Shown: in pieces, positions 9,332-19,271 of the stretch
Layout of the letters: every line of letters begins with the position of its first letter
Numbering within the stretch: the stretch's first letter is position 1
Source of the DNA: an uncultured Pelagibacteraceae bacterium
Lineage (GTDB): Bacteria; Pseudomonadota; Alphaproteobacteria; Pelagibacterales; AG-422-B15
Length of the DNA: 58,988 nucleotides
Assembly: GCA_902554325.1 (NCBI GenBank)
Contig: CACDOH010000007.1
Location: 1-58,988, forward strand
Direction of reading: 5' to 3'
Made by a program: the position numbers and the translations under genes
Notes under the pieces: generated by a model
What the model was told of the DNA's origin: nothing
Databases searched by the model: none
What the model saw: the letters and a program-made list of their open reading frames with translations, nothing else

Positions 9332-10066
9332 ATGAGTGATAAAAAAATAAATGCATCTTGGATCAAATCTAATTTGTTAACACTTTTTTATGCACTTGTA
9401 ATTGCATTGATTATTAGAACCTTTTTAATACAGCCATTTTTTATACCTTCCTCATCAATGGAACCAAATTTATTAGTTGGTGACAGACTTTTTGCTTCAA
9501 AATTTGATTACGGTTACAGTAAGCATTCATTTCCTTTTAGTTTAGGTCCTATATCCAACCGAATATTTTCAAACGTTCCAGACAGGGGTGACGTGATAAT
9601 ATTCAAGCCTCCACATACAAATTTAGATTATATTAAAAGACTGATTGGACTTCCAGGAGACCGAATTAAAGTTCGAAATGGTAATTTGATTATTAACAGT
9701 AACTCACTTGAGTATGAAAATATCCGCGAGGACTCGAAAGTTCTTAAAAATGGAAGAATAATTAAAATAAACGTATTAAAAGAAACTTTGCCAAATGGTA
9801 TCTCTTACGAAATTTATAATTATTTAGATGGATCTCCTGGTGACAATACAAAGGAATTTGTAGTGCCTGAAAACCATTATTTTTTTATGGGAGATAATAG
9901 AGACAATTCAAATGATAGCAGGTTTTGGGGCACAGTAGAATTCAGCAGGTTAGTAGGCAAAGCTCAAATAATTTTTTTTTCAACAGAAGATGGATCAACT
10001 ATTCTTGAATTTTGGAAATGGCCATTTGATATCCAATTTAATAGATTGCTGAAATTAATAAATTAG
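9332..10066 (+). CDS. lepB: Signal peptidase I
   Basis: LepB removes signal peptides from secreted preproteins at the outer face of the inner membrane. One N-terminal membrane helix (residues about 13-33) precedes box B with the nucleophile in PSSSMEPNLLVGDR. The general-base lysine is in YIKRLIGLPGDRI. Box E is MGDNRDNSNDSRFWG. The 244 residues match alphaproteobacterial LepB. Its secreted clients in this window include Slt, AapJ, ThiB, the glutathione peroxidase and the Sel1 protein. It sits in the conserved acpS-lepB-rnc-era order. Confidence 0.96.
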   Translation: MSDKKINASWIKSNLLTLFYALVIALIIRTFLIQPFFIPSSSMEPNLLVGDRLFASKFDYGYSKHSFPFSLGPISNRIFSNVPDRGDVIIFKPPHTNLDYIKRLIGLPGDRIKVRNGNLIINSNSLEYENIREDSKVLKNGRIIKINVLKETLPNGISYEIYNYLDGSPGDNTKEFVVPENHYFFMGDNRDNSNDSRFWGTVEFSRLVGKAQIIFFSTEDGSTILEFWKWPFDIQFNRLLKLIN

Positions 10067-10073
10067 TTGAGAA

Positions 10074-10748
10074 ATGGAAAAAGATTTATCATTACTTGAA
10101 AAAAAAATTAAATATAAATTTAAAGATATCAGTTTACTTAAATTAGCTTTGACTCATTCAAGCTTTGAAAAAACCCTTAATAATGAGAATCTTGAGTTTT
10201 TAGGTGATCGCGTATTGGGTTTAGCGATAGCTGAAAAACTAATTAAAGATTACCCTAGTGCCGATGAGGGTTCTTTAGATAAGATGCTTAGTAGTTTAGT
10301 TAATAGGAATACATGTTTTATGGTTGCCAATAATCTAGCATTAGGTGATTTCATACTGCTGGGAAGTACAGAAAGATCATCTTTAGGCAATAAAAAGAAG
10401 AGCATCTTGTCCAATGCTTGTGAGTCAATTCTTGGTGCTGTATATCGAGATTCAGATTTCGTCATAGTAAAGAAATTGATTCTAGAACTATGGCGTGAGC
10501 ATATTCATAATATTGATCGAAATTTAATTGATCCAAAATCTTTTTTGCAAGAATGGACATTAAAGAAATACAAAAAACTTCCTGAATATAAGACTTTATC
10601 TAAAAAAGGTCCTGATCATGAGCCAATTTTTGAAATTGAATTAAAATTTATGAATTATAAAAAGGCTTTTAGTAAAGCCAGATCGATAAAAGAAGCAGAA
10701 AAACTTGCAGCTGAGTCATTCATTCAATTAAATAAAATTATTCAATAA
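10074..10748 (+). CDS. rnc: Ribonuclease III
   Basis: RNase III cuts double-stranded RNA, notably in rRNA precursor processing. The endonuclease signature ENLEFLGDRVLGLAIAEKL carries the catalytic acidic residues. CESILGAVYRD supplies the second metal-binding group. A C-terminal double-stranded RNA-binding domain covers about residues 152-222. The length of 224 residues is normal. It runs head-to-tail with era, with no base between stop and start, the classic rnc-era pairing. Confidence 0.96.
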   Translation: MEKDLSLLEKKIKYKFKDISLLKLALTHSSFEKTLNNENLEFLGDRVLGLAIAEKLIKDYPSADEGSLDKMLSSLVNRNTCFMVANNLALGDFILLGSTERSSLGNKKKSILSNACESILGAVYRDSDFVIVKKLILELWREHIHNIDRNLIDPKSFLQEWTLKKYKKLPEYKTLSKKGPDHEPIFEIELKFMNYKKAFSKARSIKEAEKLAAESFIQLNKIIQ

Positions 10749-11597
10749 ATGAAAAGTGGGAATATAGTTTTAATAGGTCCTACGAATTCAGGAAAGTCAA
10801 CTTTAGTTAATTCGATCATGGGACGAAGAGTGACATTGGTTTCTAGAAAGAAACAATCCACTACCTTCAACCAAAAATTAACAAAAAATATATCTGAATT
10901 TGAATATATTTTACAGGACACACCTGGGACTTTTGCATCTATGAAAAAAATAAGCAACAAAGTTGTTTCATCTCCATTTGCAGAAATAGACAATGCAGTG
11001 ATTATATATTTAGTACTAGATATATCAAAAAAAACAAAAACAGAATTTAAAAGAATTCAATCATCTTTGAAAGATAAAATTATAGATCAGAAAATTTTTC
11101 TTGTACTAAATAAAATAGATAAATGTAACGATGAAGATGTTTTAAAAAGCATTAATTTTTACTCAAAGGAAAATTTAATTCAGGAAATTTTCCCTGTATC
11201 AAGCATTAATGGTGATGGAGTATCAAGATTGCTAGAAAGATCTAATAAATATCTTAAAATTAAAGAATCTAAATATCAAACTAAAGATAAGATTCAGATC
11301 AAGAAAGAACTTTTTTATTCAGAGGTGACAAGAGAGAAAATATTAGACAAATTACATAAAGAGATACCTTACCAATGTGATGTTATCACAGATAAAGTCG
11401 AAAATAGAAAGAATGAAATCAAAATATTTCAAACTATAGAAGTAAGAAGAAAATCACATAAAAGTATTGTCATTGGTAAGCGGGGATCTTTGTTGAAAGA
11501 AATAGGATCGTCATCAAGAAAAGAAATAGCTAAACATGAAAATAAAAAAATTCATTTATTTTTATTTGTAAAAGTTGTTAGCGAAAAAAAACTATGA
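10749..11597 (+). CDS. era: GTPase Era, 16S rRNA maturation factor
   Basis: Era binds the 3' end of 16S rRNA and assists 30S assembly. The G1 loop reads GPTNSGKST, a variant of the commoner GxPNVGKST; a Thr in the KKQSTTFNQ segment serves as G2; G3 is DTPG; G4 is NKID. The C-terminal KH domain has VIGKRGSLLKEIGSSSRKEI. At 282 residues it is slightly shorter than E. coli Era (301). The G1 substitutions keep the essential Gly-Lys-Ser/Thr, so activity is expected. Its stop overlaps the recO start by four bases. Confidence 0.94.
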   Translation: MKSGNIVLIGPTNSGKSTLVNSIMGRRVTLVSRKKQSTTFNQKLTKNISEFEYILQDTPGTFASMKKISNKVVSSPFAEIDNAVIIYLVLDISKKTKTEFKRIQSSLKDKIIDQKIFLVLNKIDKCNDEDVLKSINFYSKENLIQEIFPVSSINGDGVSRLLERSNKYLKIKESKYQTKDKIQIKKELFYSEVTREKILDKLHKEIPYQCDVITDKVENRKNEIKIFQTIEVRRKSHKSIVIGKRGSLLKEIGSSSRKEIAKHENKKIHLFLFVKVVSEKKL

Positions 11598-12331
11598 GGT
11601 GGTCTGGGGATGGCTTTATTTTGGGATTCAGTAAATATAATGAAAAATCGTATATACTTGAAATATTTACATATGAGCATGGAAGACACAAAGGTTTAAT
11701 AAGAGGAATTCACTCTAAGAATCTTAGAGCCACAATTGAGCCAGGAAATGAGGTGCATGTTAATTGGTCAGGTAGATTAGAAAGTCACTTGGGCAATTTT
11801 ACAATTGAGCCTATAAAGATGTGGTCTTCATATATTTTAAATCAAAGAGCGAAGCTTCTTGCAGTTACAACGATTTGTTCAATGATAATCTCAACTATGG
11901 CAGAGAAGCAGCAAAATATACTTATGTACGAAAAAACATTAAAACTTATAAAAGATATATCTCGTGGAGAAAAGGATTGGATAAAAAATTATATCTTTTG
12001 GGAATTAGATCTTTTATCAGAAATTGGTTATGGTCTTGACTTATCTGAATGTGCAGTAACAGCACGAAGAGACAAACTAAAATACGTTTCTCCTAGTAGC
12101 GGTAGAGCTGTAACAATGGAAGGCGCCGGTAGCTTTAAAGATAAATTATTTTTATTGCCAGATTTTTTTGTTGATAGCTCAATTGATCTTACCTTAGCTG
12201 ATATTAAAAATGCCTTGGTACTTACAGAATATTTTTTCTTAAAACGTTTTTATGAACCGAATAATCTAAACTTTCCTAAAAGCAGGAATCATTTAAAGAA
12301 TATACTTATAAATGAAGATAAAAAATATTAA
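11594..12331 (+). CDS. recO: DNA repair protein RecO
   Basis: RecO helps load RecA onto SSB-covered single-stranded DNA in the RecFOR pathway. The N-terminal OB fold opens with [20 protein letters not shown], followed by [11 protein letters not shown]. The helical C-terminal part has [20 protein letters not shown] and the [10 protein letters not shown] segment typical of alphaproteobacterial RecO. The length of 245 residues is normal. Its start overlaps era by 4 bases, and the last 20 bases overlap parC in another frame. Confidence 0.93.
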   Translation: MRWSGDGFILGFSKYNEKSYILEIFTYEHGRHKGLIRGIHSKNLRATIEPGNEVHVNWSGRLESHLGNFTIEPIKMWSSYILNQRAKLLAVTTICSMIISTMAEKQQNILMYEKTLKLIKDISRGEKDWIKNYIFWELDLLSEIGYGLDLSECAVTARRDKLKYVSPSSGRAVTMEGAGSFKDKLFLLPDFFVDSSIDLTLADIKNALVLTEYFFLKRFYEPNNLNFPKSRNHLKNILINEDKKY

Positions 12332-14516
12332 TTTTACTGAAGCCTTGGAGGAGAAATACCTCGCTTATGCTTTATCCACAATTACGCATCGAGCTCTTCC
12401 AGATATAAGGGACGGATTAAAACCAGTTCATAGAAGGCTTCTCTACGCCATGTATCAGTTGAGATTAAGTTCTAATTCAGGCTATAAAAAATCAGCAAGA
12501 ATAGTGGGAGATGTAATTGGTAAGTTTCATCCTCACGGTGATCAATCTGTATATGAAGCTCTTGTTCGTTTAGCTCAGGATTTCTCAACTCGCTATCCAT
12601 TAGTTGATGGTCAAGGCAACTTTGGAAACATTGATGGCGATAATGCAGCGGCAATGAGATACACAGAAGCAAGACTAACAGCGCTAGCTGAATTAATGAT
12701 TCAAGATATATCAGAGGAAACGATTGAATATATAAGTACTTATGATGGAGTAGATTTAGAGCCAATAGTATTACCGTCATATTTTCCTAATCTTTTAGCA
12801 AATGGAAGTTCAGGCATAGCAGTGGGCATGGCAACAAATATTCCACCACACAATATAATTGAATTATTTTCAGCTCTAACAAAATTATTAAAGAATCCAA
12901 ATTACACTAGCTCGCAATTAATAAATATTATACCAGGCCCTGATTTTCCAACAGGAGGTGAAATTGTCGATAGTAAAGCAGCTATCAGAGAAGCTTATTT
13001 AAAAGGAAGAGGGACTATACGTCTAAGAGCAAAATGGAAAAAAGAAGACCTAGGAAGAGGACAGTATCAATTAGTAATTTATGAAATTCCTTATCAAGTA
13101 AATAAGTCAAAGATTATTGAGAGAGTATCTGAATTAATTGATTTAAAAAAAATAAATTATCTTGAAGCGATACAAGATGAATCTGCTGAGGACATTAGAA
13201 TTGTTTTAGTGCCAAAGAATAGAACCTTTAAGCCAGAAGTTATTTTTGAGGATTTGTGTAAGAATTCGGATTTAGAAATTAGATTTGCTATTAATTTTAA
13301 TGCAATAAATAGCAAGTTAGAGCCTAAGCTATTCTCACTTAAAGAGAGTTTAAAAGCATTTATTGATCATCGCTTTGTTGTTTTAAAAAAAAGAACCCAG
13401 TATCGTCTCACGCAAACTGAAAATAGGTTGGAGATCTTAAAAGGCTTCCTAATAGTTTTTAGTAATATAAATAAGGTAATTAAGATTATAAGAACAGATA
13501 CTAATCCTGAAAAAAAACTAATTACTGTATTTAAAATCAATAAAAAACAAGCTGAGGCTATACTAGCAATGCGATTAAGACAGTTAAAAAAACTCGAGGA
13601 AAAGCAAATAAAGAATGAATATCAAGATTTATTAAATTATAAAAAAGAATTAAATCAGATTCTAAAGTCAAAGAGCATCCAAAGTAAAATATTAAACAAA
13701 GAATTCAATGAAAGTTTAGATGTATTTAAAAAAATAAATTCTTTTGCTGAAAGAAGAACTGTAATTAATGATGTGTATCAGGAACTTGATTATTCTCTAG
13801 AGGAATTTGACTCAAAGGAACCGGTAACAGTATTGTTATCTAAAAATGGTTGGGTAAAATCAATCAAAGGTCATCAGGATGACTACTCGTCTGTTAAGTA
13901 TAAAGAAGGAGATAGTGAAAAGTTTATTGTTAAGTGTAAGAGTAATAATAAATTGGTTGTATTTTCTACTTTAGGTAAGTTTTATACCATAAATTGCTCT
14001 AGAGTATCATCTGGTAGAGGGTTTGGTGATCCAATAAGTTTGTTAATTGACAAAAATGATAACGAAGAAGTTTTATTCTTTAAGATTTATGAGCCAGATA
14101 AAGAATTTTTAATAACCAGCTCTGCTGGTAAAGGTTTTTTTGTTAATTCAAATGACTTCATTGCATCTACAAAATCAGGTAAGAAAGTTATGAATTTAAA
14201 GGATAATGATCGAGCAGTATCATGTGCAGAGAAAAAAGGAGATTTGATTGTGTCTATTAGTGGTGAAAAAAAATCATTTAAATTATTAGCTTTCAATAGT
14301 TCAGAAATACCTAATATGCAAAAGGGACGAGGTGTTACACTTCAAAAGTTCAAGTCAGGAAAAACTCTTAACGCTTTTTGTGCAGACTCAAATGAAGGAA
14401 TAATCAATGAAAGGTCTAAAAAAGTTTTATTATCCGCTAAAGATCTAAAGAAATGGCTTGGTAAGAGGGCTCAAGCGGGTAGAATTGAGCCAAAGAATTT
14501 ACACTCTAAAATCTAA
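12312..14516 (+). CDS. parC: DNA topoisomerase IV subunit A
   Basis: ParC is the DNA breakage/rejoining subunit of topoisomerase IV, which separates daughter chromosomes. The N-terminal winged-helix region has [39 protein letters not shown] in the quinolone-resistance region, and the catalytic tyrosine in [12 protein letters not shown] coiled-coil gate follows, with [18 protein letters not shown]. The C-terminal beta-pinwheel has degenerate repeats ([13 protein letters not shown]). ParC is favoured over GyrA because a canonical GyrA box is absent, the length is 734, and it lies downstream of recO as in other alphaproteobacteria. It begins inside recO (20-base overlap). Confidence 0.93.
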   Translation: MKIKNINFTEALEEKYLAYALSTITHRALPDIRDGLKPVHRRLLYAMYQLRLSSNSGYKKSARIVGDVIGKFHPHGDQSVYEALVRLAQDFSTRYPLVDGQGNFGNIDGDNAAAMRYTEARLTALAELMIQDISEETIEYISTYDGVDLEPIVLPSYFPNLLANGSSGIAVGMATNIPPHNIIELFSALTKLLKNPNYTSSQLINIIPGPDFPTGGEIVDSKAAIREAYLKGRGTIRLRAKWKKEDLGRGQYQLVIYEIPYQVNKSKIIERVSELIDLKKINYLEAIQDESAEDIRIVLVPKNRTFKPEVIFEDLCKNSDLEIRFAINFNAINSKLEPKLFSLKESLKAFIDHRFVVLKKRTQYRLTQTENRLEILKGFLIVFSNINKVIKIIRTDTNPEKKLITVFKINKKQAEAILAMRLRQLKKLEEKQIKNEYQDLLNYKKELNQILKSKSIQSKILNKEFNESLDVFKKINSFAERRTVINDVYQELDYSLEEFDSKEPVTVLLSKNGWVKSIKGHQDDYSSVKYKEGDSEKFIVKCKSNNKLVVFSTLGKFYTINCSRVSSGRGFGDPISLLIDKNDNEEVLFFKIYEPDKEFLITSSAGKGFFVNSNDFIASTKSGKKVMNLKDNDRAVSCAEKKGDLIVSISGEKKSFKLLAFNSSEIPNMQKGRGVTLQKFKSGKTLNAFCADSNEGIINERSKKVLLSAKDLKKWLGKRAQAGRIEPKNLHSKI

Positions 14517-14536
14517 AGTTAACTTAATTGTATTTA

Positions 14537-15826
14537 ATGTCTCAATATCCTAATAGTTATTACGCAACAAGCCTTACTCAGCAAAAAGATGCTCTTCCAA
14601 CTTTAACTGATGACCACGAATGTGACCTGTGTGTAATAGGAGGTGGTTTCTCGGGACTGTCAACTGCAATCGAAGCTGCCGAGCGAGGACTTAAAGTAAT
14701 TTTATTAGAGCAAAATATTATAGGTTGGGGAGCTTCAGGTAGAAATGGTGGCCAAATTTGGAATGATGTTGCATGGGGAATTGTTGGTATTGAAAAAAAA
14801 TATGGCCTTAAACATGCCATGCAGCTATGGAATATTTCACAGGCAGCAGTTGATCTTATCGATGAAAGAATAAAAAGCTTTAATATTGAATGTGATAAGA
14901 AGAGCGGTGGAATACATGCAGCCACCAGTTTGTCAAAATTTAAAGAGTATGAAAATGATCTAAAATATAAATTAAAAACTTATAATTATGATAAGCTTGA
15001 AGTTCTTGACAAAGCTACAGCAGATCATGAAATTGGCTCTTCACTTTACTATGGAGGAATACTAGATAGGGGAGCGGGGCATCTACATCCATTAAAATAC
15101 GCTATCGGATTAATGAATGCTGCACTTTCATTAGGTGTTAAGGTGTATGAAAATTCTCCAGCAAAAAAAATATTACAAAATCGTAATGACATTGAAGTAT
15201 TAATAGAAAATGGAAAAGTTAATGCAAAAAAAATAGCTGTATGTTGCAATGCCTATATTGATGGTTTAAACCTCGGTATCGAAAATAAAGTCATGCCTTG
15301 TGAAACATATATTGTTTGTACAGAACCTCTTAATATTGATTTGCAGCAAAATATTCTACCTAATGATTATTGTGTCAGCGATACTAACTTTGATCTTAAT
15401 TATTATAGACTTTCAGAAAGTAAGAGAATGATTTTTGGAGGAGCCGTAGGCTATTCTCTTAAAAATGTAGAGGGTTTAAAGAAAAGAACAAAAAAACAGT
15501 TAAATAGAGTATTTCCACAACTTAAAAATATAAAAGTTGATTATATTTGGGGTGGATTAATTGCTATTACGGTCAACAGAGTTCCTGATATAGGAATGAT
15601 AAATGAAAAGATATTTTATGCTCAAGGCTTTTCAGGGCATGGAGTTGCATTTACTGGTATTGCCGGTAAAATTTTGGCTGAAAACATTGTATCTGGTAAA
15701 ACTAGTGAAATGGAAGCTTTTGAGAAGATTAAGCATAGAAATTTTCCTGGGGGCAGATTATTTAGAATGCCTTTATTAGTAACAATAAGCGCTATGCAGA
15801 GGATGATGGATATTTTTAATGTATAA
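14537..15826 (+). CDS. FAD-dependent oxidoreductase, gamma-glutamylputrescine oxidase (PuuB)-like
   Basis: A D-amino-acid-oxidase-fold flavoprotein that oxidises an amine with FAD. The N terminus SYYATS, the dinucleotide fold CVIGGGFSGLSTAIEAAERG and GWGASGRNGGQIWND resemble PuuB and related glycine/sarcosine oxidases. The C-terminal FAD segment is GFSGHGVAFTGIAGKILAE. I chose the ATG at 14537 (429 residues); a TTG nine bases upstream is less likely. It lies 20 bases after parC, probably by read-through, and overlaps the next dehydrogenase gene by 8 bases, which suggests the two enzymes act together. The substrate is not readable from sequence: gamma-glutamylputrescine, sarcosine or another N-alkyl amino acid are all possible. 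Confidence 0.85.
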   Translation: MSQYPNSYYATSLTQQKDALPTLTDDHECDLCVIGGGFSGLSTAIEAAERGLKVILLEQNIIGWGASGRNGGQIWNDVAWGIVGIEKKYGLKHAMQLWNISQAAVDLIDERIKSFNIECDKKSGGIHAATSLSKFKEYENDLKYKLKTYNYDKLEVLDKATADHEIGSSLYYGGILDRGAGHLHPLKYAIGLMNAALSLGVKVYENSPAKKILQNRNDIEVLIENGKVNAKKIAVCCNAYIDGLNLGIENKVMPCETYIVCTEPLNIDLQQNILPNDYCVSDTNFDLNYYRLSESKRMIFGGAVGYSLKNVEGLKKRTKKQLNRVFPQLKNIKVDYIWGGLIAITVNRVPDIGMINEKIFYAQGFSGHGVAFTGIAGKILAENIVSGKTSEMEAFEKIKHRNFPGGRLFRMPLLVTISAMQRMMDIFNV

Positions 15827-16682
15827 AATTTTGTTTATTGGAATTGGAAAGATGGGATTTCCAATGGCTGGCTTCCTATCAGAGAAATATGAGGTTTCTG
15901 TATACAATAGATCAAAGGAAAAAATCAGCATTTGGAAAAAAAAGTATGAAGGAAATGCAGTAGATAACCTAAATCAGCTTGATGAAAAATTTGATTTCAT
16001 TATTTCATGTATCGGTAACGATGATGATCTGAGAGAGATTACTTCAAACGACACTGGATGTTTTAATATAATTAGAAAAAACACAATATTTATTGATCAT
16101 TCCACAGTTTCACCAAAAATTGTCAAAGAGCTTGAACTAAAATTTAGAGAAAAAGATGCTTTTTTTCTAGATGCACCCATCTCTGGTGGTCAGTTGGGAG
16201 CTGAAAAGGGACAACTAAGTATCATGGTAGGAGGAGATAAAAATGCGTTTGAGAAAAGCGAGAGTATTTTTGAGCTTTATGGAAAAAAAAGAAAGTACAT
16301 GGGGTCATCGGGCTCAGGACAATTGACTAAAATTGTTAATCAAATTTGTATAGCTGGTTTAGTACAGGGACTTTCAGAGTCAATTTACTTTATGAAGCAA
16401 ACTAAACTTAATCCAGAGGATGTTTTGGATGTTATTTCCACTGGAGCAGCTCAATCTTGGCAAATGGACAATAGATTTATGACAATGACTGAAAATAAAT
16501 TTGATTTTGGGTTCGCGGTTGATTTAATGAGAAAGGATTTATCAATCGCATTTGATGAAGCCAAAAAATTTGGCATTGATTTAGAAATTACAAAGATTGT
16601 TGATGAATTTTACAAAGATGTACAAAATATGGGTGGTAATAATTTTGACACATCAAGTTTAGTAAAAAGATTACTCAGTTAA
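15819..16682 (+). CDS. NAD(P)-dependent beta-hydroxyacid dehydrogenase (3-hydroxyisobutyrate dehydrogenase family)
   Basis: The Rossmann motif FIGIGKMGFPMAGFL opens the protein, followed by the substrate-binding signature DAPISGGQLGAEKGQLSIMVGG and the catalytic-lysine segment GSGQLTKIVNQICIAG. The length of 287 residues is that of 3-hydroxyisobutyrate, tartronate-semialdehyde and gamma-hydroxybutyrate reductases. The family oxidises a beta-hydroxyacid or reduces the corresponding semialdehyde. The start overlaps the FAD oxidoreductase stop by 8 bases. One reading is that the flavoenzyme forms an aldehyde or keto product handled by this enzyme (inference). Its last 12 bases overlap the convergent hemB stop end. 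Confidence 0.85.
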   Translation: MYKILFIGIGKMGFPMAGFLSEKYEVSVYNRSKEKISIWKKKYEGNAVDNLNQLDEKFDFIISCIGNDDDLREITSNDTGCFNIIRKNTIFIDHSTVSPKIVKELELKFREKDAFFLDAPISGGQLGAEKGQLSIMVGGDKNAFEKSESIFELYGKKRKYMGSSGSGQLTKIVNQICIAGLVQGLSESIYFMKQTKLNPEDVLDVISTGAAQSWQMDNRFMTMTENKFDFGFAVDLMRKDLSIAFDEAKKFGIDLEITKIVDEFYKDVQNMGGNNFDTSSLVKRLLS

Positions 16683-17681
16683 TTTAATAAACTTTGAAAC
16701 TTCAGGAGCAAAGTAAGTAATTATAGCATCAGCTCCAGCTCTTTTAAAAGAAGCAAGCTGCTCAAGAACCACCGCTTTCTCATCAACCAAACCTTTTTCT
16801 GCAGCGAGTTTAATCAAGCTATATTCACCAGATACTTGATAAGCAAAAGTTGGAAAATTAAGCTCATTCGTTATTCTATAGATAATATCTAAATAACTTA
16901 TTCCTGGCTTTACCATCAATATATCTGCGCCTTCGCTAATGTCCATTGAGGCTTCCCTGATTGCCTCGTCAGAGTTATTTATATTCATTTGGTAAGTTTT
17001 TTTATCTGATTTAAGGCTACTTGAAGAGCCTACAGCATCTCTGAATGGTGAATACATAGCAGATGCATATTTTGCAGCGTACGAAAGTATTAAGGCATCT
17101 TGAAAATCATTTTTTTCTAGTTCATTTCGTATCAGCCCTATTCTTCCGTCCATCATGTCAGATGGAGCAATAACATCAGCCCCACATTCTGCATAAAGAA
17201 GTGCTTGTTTTACAAGCAATTCATTTGTTTCATCATTAAGTATTTTTCCACTGTCATTTATTAAACCATCATGTCCATGATTAGTATAGGGATCAAGTGC
17301 CACGTCACACATCAATCCAAAATTTTTGTTTGATCTTGATAATTGATCTATAGACTTACAGACTAGGTTTTCAGGATTTAATGCCTCTTTACCATCATTA
17401 GATTTAAGTTCTTCAGGGGTATAGGGAAAAAGAGCAATTAAATTAATATTTTGACTTTCCGCAATATCTCTCACTTCATTTAGATTATCTATTGAATATC
17501 TATAGACATTAGGCATAGATTTAATCTCTTCTTTTTTATTTTTTCCTTCACATATGAATACTGGCCAAATTAGATCATTAGATGTTAATGAATGCTCTTC
17601 AACCAAATTTCTAATCCATTTAGACTGCCTATTTCTTCTGAGTCTAGTACTTGGAAATTTTAAGATACTGTCTTTCATCAT
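16671..17681 (-). CDS. hemB: Delta-aminolevulinic acid dehydratase (porphobilinogen synthase)
   Basis: HemB condenses two 5-aminolevulinates into porphobilinogen for haem synthesis. Conserved segments are RLRRNRQSKWIRNLVEE, WPVFICEG, APSDMMDGRIGLIR, the first active-site lysine in SYAAKYASAMYSPFRDA, and the Schiff-base lysine in DILMVKPGISYLD. The metal-site segment reads DVALDPYTNHGHDG, in which the cysteines of the zinc enzymes are replaced by Ala and Asp, so this is the magnesium-type enzyme. The length of 336 is normal. Two consecutive ATGs make the start ambiguous by one codon. It follows the DUF1295 gene by 1 base on the same strand. Confidence 0.96.
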   Translation of the reverse strand: MMKDSILKFPSTRLRRNRQSKWIRNLVEEHSLTSNDLIWPVFICEGKNKKEEIKSMPNVYRYSIDNLNEVRDIAESQNINLIALFPYTPEELKSNDGKEALNPENLVCKSIDQLSRSNKNFGLMCDVALDPYTNHGHDGLINDSGKILNDETNELLVKQALLYAECGADVIAPSDMMDGRIGLIRNELEKNDFQDALILSYAAKYASAMYSPFRDAVGSSSSLKSDKKTYQMNINNSDEAIREASMDISEGADILMVKPGISYLDIIYRITNELNFPTFAYQVSGEYSLIKLAAEKGLVDEKAVVLEQLASFKRAGADAIITYFAPEVSKFIKLTE

Positions 17682-17682
17682 T

Positions 17683-18450
17683 TTATTTTTTTTTTGGCAG
17701 TATTATAAAAGAACTAGTTGATTTAATATAGTTATCATAACCTTCTTTTTTATTTACAATAGTTTTTTCAAGTAAACTTACTCCAGAAACTTTTAACAAT
17801 AGGTACGTCATGATAATTGGAGATATAAATATTAATAAATTATAAGAAATGCTAAAACAAAATAAAGAGATGCCCCACCAAAATACACTATCGCCAAAAT
17901 AATTTGGATGCCTCGAATAAAACCACAGACCTTTATCCATAAGTTTATCTTTATTATTTTTTTCAGATTTAAATTTAGTTAGCTGAATATCAGATATAGT
18001 TTCAATTATTATACCAAGAAGTGCTATAATTATTGCAATTACTCCAAATACATTTAGATCTAAGTTATTTGGGGAAATGCTGAGACTTTGCATTGGGAAA
18101 GATACAATACAAATTAAAATGACTTGTATTAAATATGCTGTGTAAAAAAGACCAAAATCACCTCTGCGCTCTCTTATCTTAACGTATCTAATATCTTCAG
18201 ACTTTCTTATATTTCTTGAGAATAAATAAATACCTAATCTTAATCCCCACAGGCCAACAAGGGATAAGGCAATAATCTTTGGAAGAGAATAATCATTATC
18301 TAAGAAATAAATAATAGCTGTTGAAAAGAAGAAACTTGGGCCCCAATAAATATCAATAAAATCAGCCCGTCTTGTTTTTAATGATGATAGCCACAGAATA
18401 GTAATGACTATAAAATTGAAGCTTAATATAATAAGTAAATTTTCAATCAT
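17683..18450 (-). CDS. DUF1295 family membrane protein (steroid 5-alpha-reductase fold)
   Basis: An inner-membrane protein with about 6-7 hydrophobic helices across 255 residues. The family signature GLWFYSRHPNYFGDSVFWWG near residues 175-194 identifies DUF1295, whose fold is related to steroid reductases and isoprenylcysteine methyltransferases and which binds a nucleotide or methyl-donor cofactor near the RHPNY motif. The reaction is unknown. It is upstream of and probably co-transcribed with hemB. Its start codon is only 14 bases from that of the divergent phosphodiesterase gene. Confidence 0.85.
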   Translation of the reverse strand: MIENLLIILSFNFIVITILWLSSLKTRRADFIDIYWGPSFFFSTAIIYFLDNDYSLPKIIALSLVGLWGLRLGIYLFSRNIRKSEDIRYVKIRERRGDFGLFYTAYLIQVILICIVSFPMQSLSISPNNLDLNVFGVIAIIIALLGIIIETISDIQLTKFKSEKNNKDKLMDKGLWFYSRHPNYFGDSVFWWGISLFCFSISYNLLIFISPIIMTYLLLKVSGVSLLEKTIVNKKEGYDNYIKSTSSFIILPKKK

Positions 18451-18464
18451 AAGAAAACATATAT

Positions 18465-19217
18465 ATGTCTTTTAAGTTTTTAAACAATCATAAATTTACT
18501 CCCTTTGCTCATAGAGGAGGATCATTGGAAAATAGGGAAAATACTCTTGATGCTTTTGAAAAGTGTATTTCTATTGGATACGATTATATAGAAACTGATG
18601 TTAGAGAAACTAAGGATGGAAAGCTTGTCATTTTTCATGATGAAGATTTAAGTAGGATTTGTGGTCTACAGACAAAAATAAATCAATTAGAGTATGAAGA
18701 AATAAAAAAAATAAAAATATTTGATGATCACCATGTGCCACTTTTGGATGAAGCGTTAATTTCATGGCCACATTTGAATTTTAATATAGAACCAAAATCA
18801 ACGCTTGCCGCACATCTTTTAATAAAGTCACTTAAATCGAATAAAAAAAACTTGGATCGTTTTTGTATTGGATCATTTAGTACAAATAAAATTAATTTAT
18901 TAAGAAATTCATGTGGCAACCAACTATGTACATCAATGACAAAGCAAGAAACAATAATGTTTTATTTAGATAGTGTGTTGCCATTTTTTAAGAACAATAT
19001 TCCTTGTTTGCAAATACCAATGTTTTATTTTGGTTTTCAGATTGTATCTAAGCCTTTTGTATCTCACGTTCATAGCCTTGGGAAAAAAATACATGCCTGG
19101 ACGATTAATGATGAAAGTCAGATGAATCAACTTATTGATTATGGAGTAGATGGGATTATGACAGATCGTCCACAATTACTGAAGGACGTACTTATAAAAA
19201 GGTCATTATGGAGATAA
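18465..19217 (+). CDS. Glycerophosphodiester phosphodiesterase
   Basis: This enzyme hydrolyses glycerophosphodiesters such as deacylated phospholipids to glycerol 3-phosphate and an alcohol. The GDPD motifs are FAHRGGSLENRENTLDAF, DYIETDVRETKDGKLVIFHD and, near the C terminus, KIHAWTINDESQMNQLIDYG and GIMTDRP. There is no signal peptide, so it is probably cytoplasmic like UgpQ. The length of 250 residues is typical. No Shine-Dalgarno sequence is visible, and any promoter must lie largely inside the divergent DUF1295 gene. Confidence 0.92.
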   Translation: MSFKFLNNHKFTPFAHRGGSLENRENTLDAFEKCISIGYDYIETDVRETKDGKLVIFHDEDLSRICGLQTKINQLEYEEIKKIKIFDDHHVPLLDEALISWPHLNFNIEPKSTLAAHLLIKSLKSNKKNLDRFCIGSFSTNKINLLRNSCGNQLCTSMTKQETIMFYLDSVLPFFKNNIPCLQIPMFYFGFQIVSKPFVSHVHSLGKKIHAWTINDESQMNQLIDYGVDGIMTDRPQLLKDVLIKRSLWR

Positions 19218-19271
19218 GTCTATCAATTTCTATTTACAATATTTAGTATATTTTGTTTAATACTGATCAAC

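Noticed and set aside
12472-12780. Minus-strand 102-codon frame inside parC
   Set aside because: Leucine/histidine-rich shadow of a conserved ParC region; no family resemblance and no start signal.
16671-16682. 12-base overlap of convergent hemB and dehydrogenase ends as a sign of a frameshift
   Set aside because: Both proteins have normal lengths and family C termini; the overlap is ordinary compaction.
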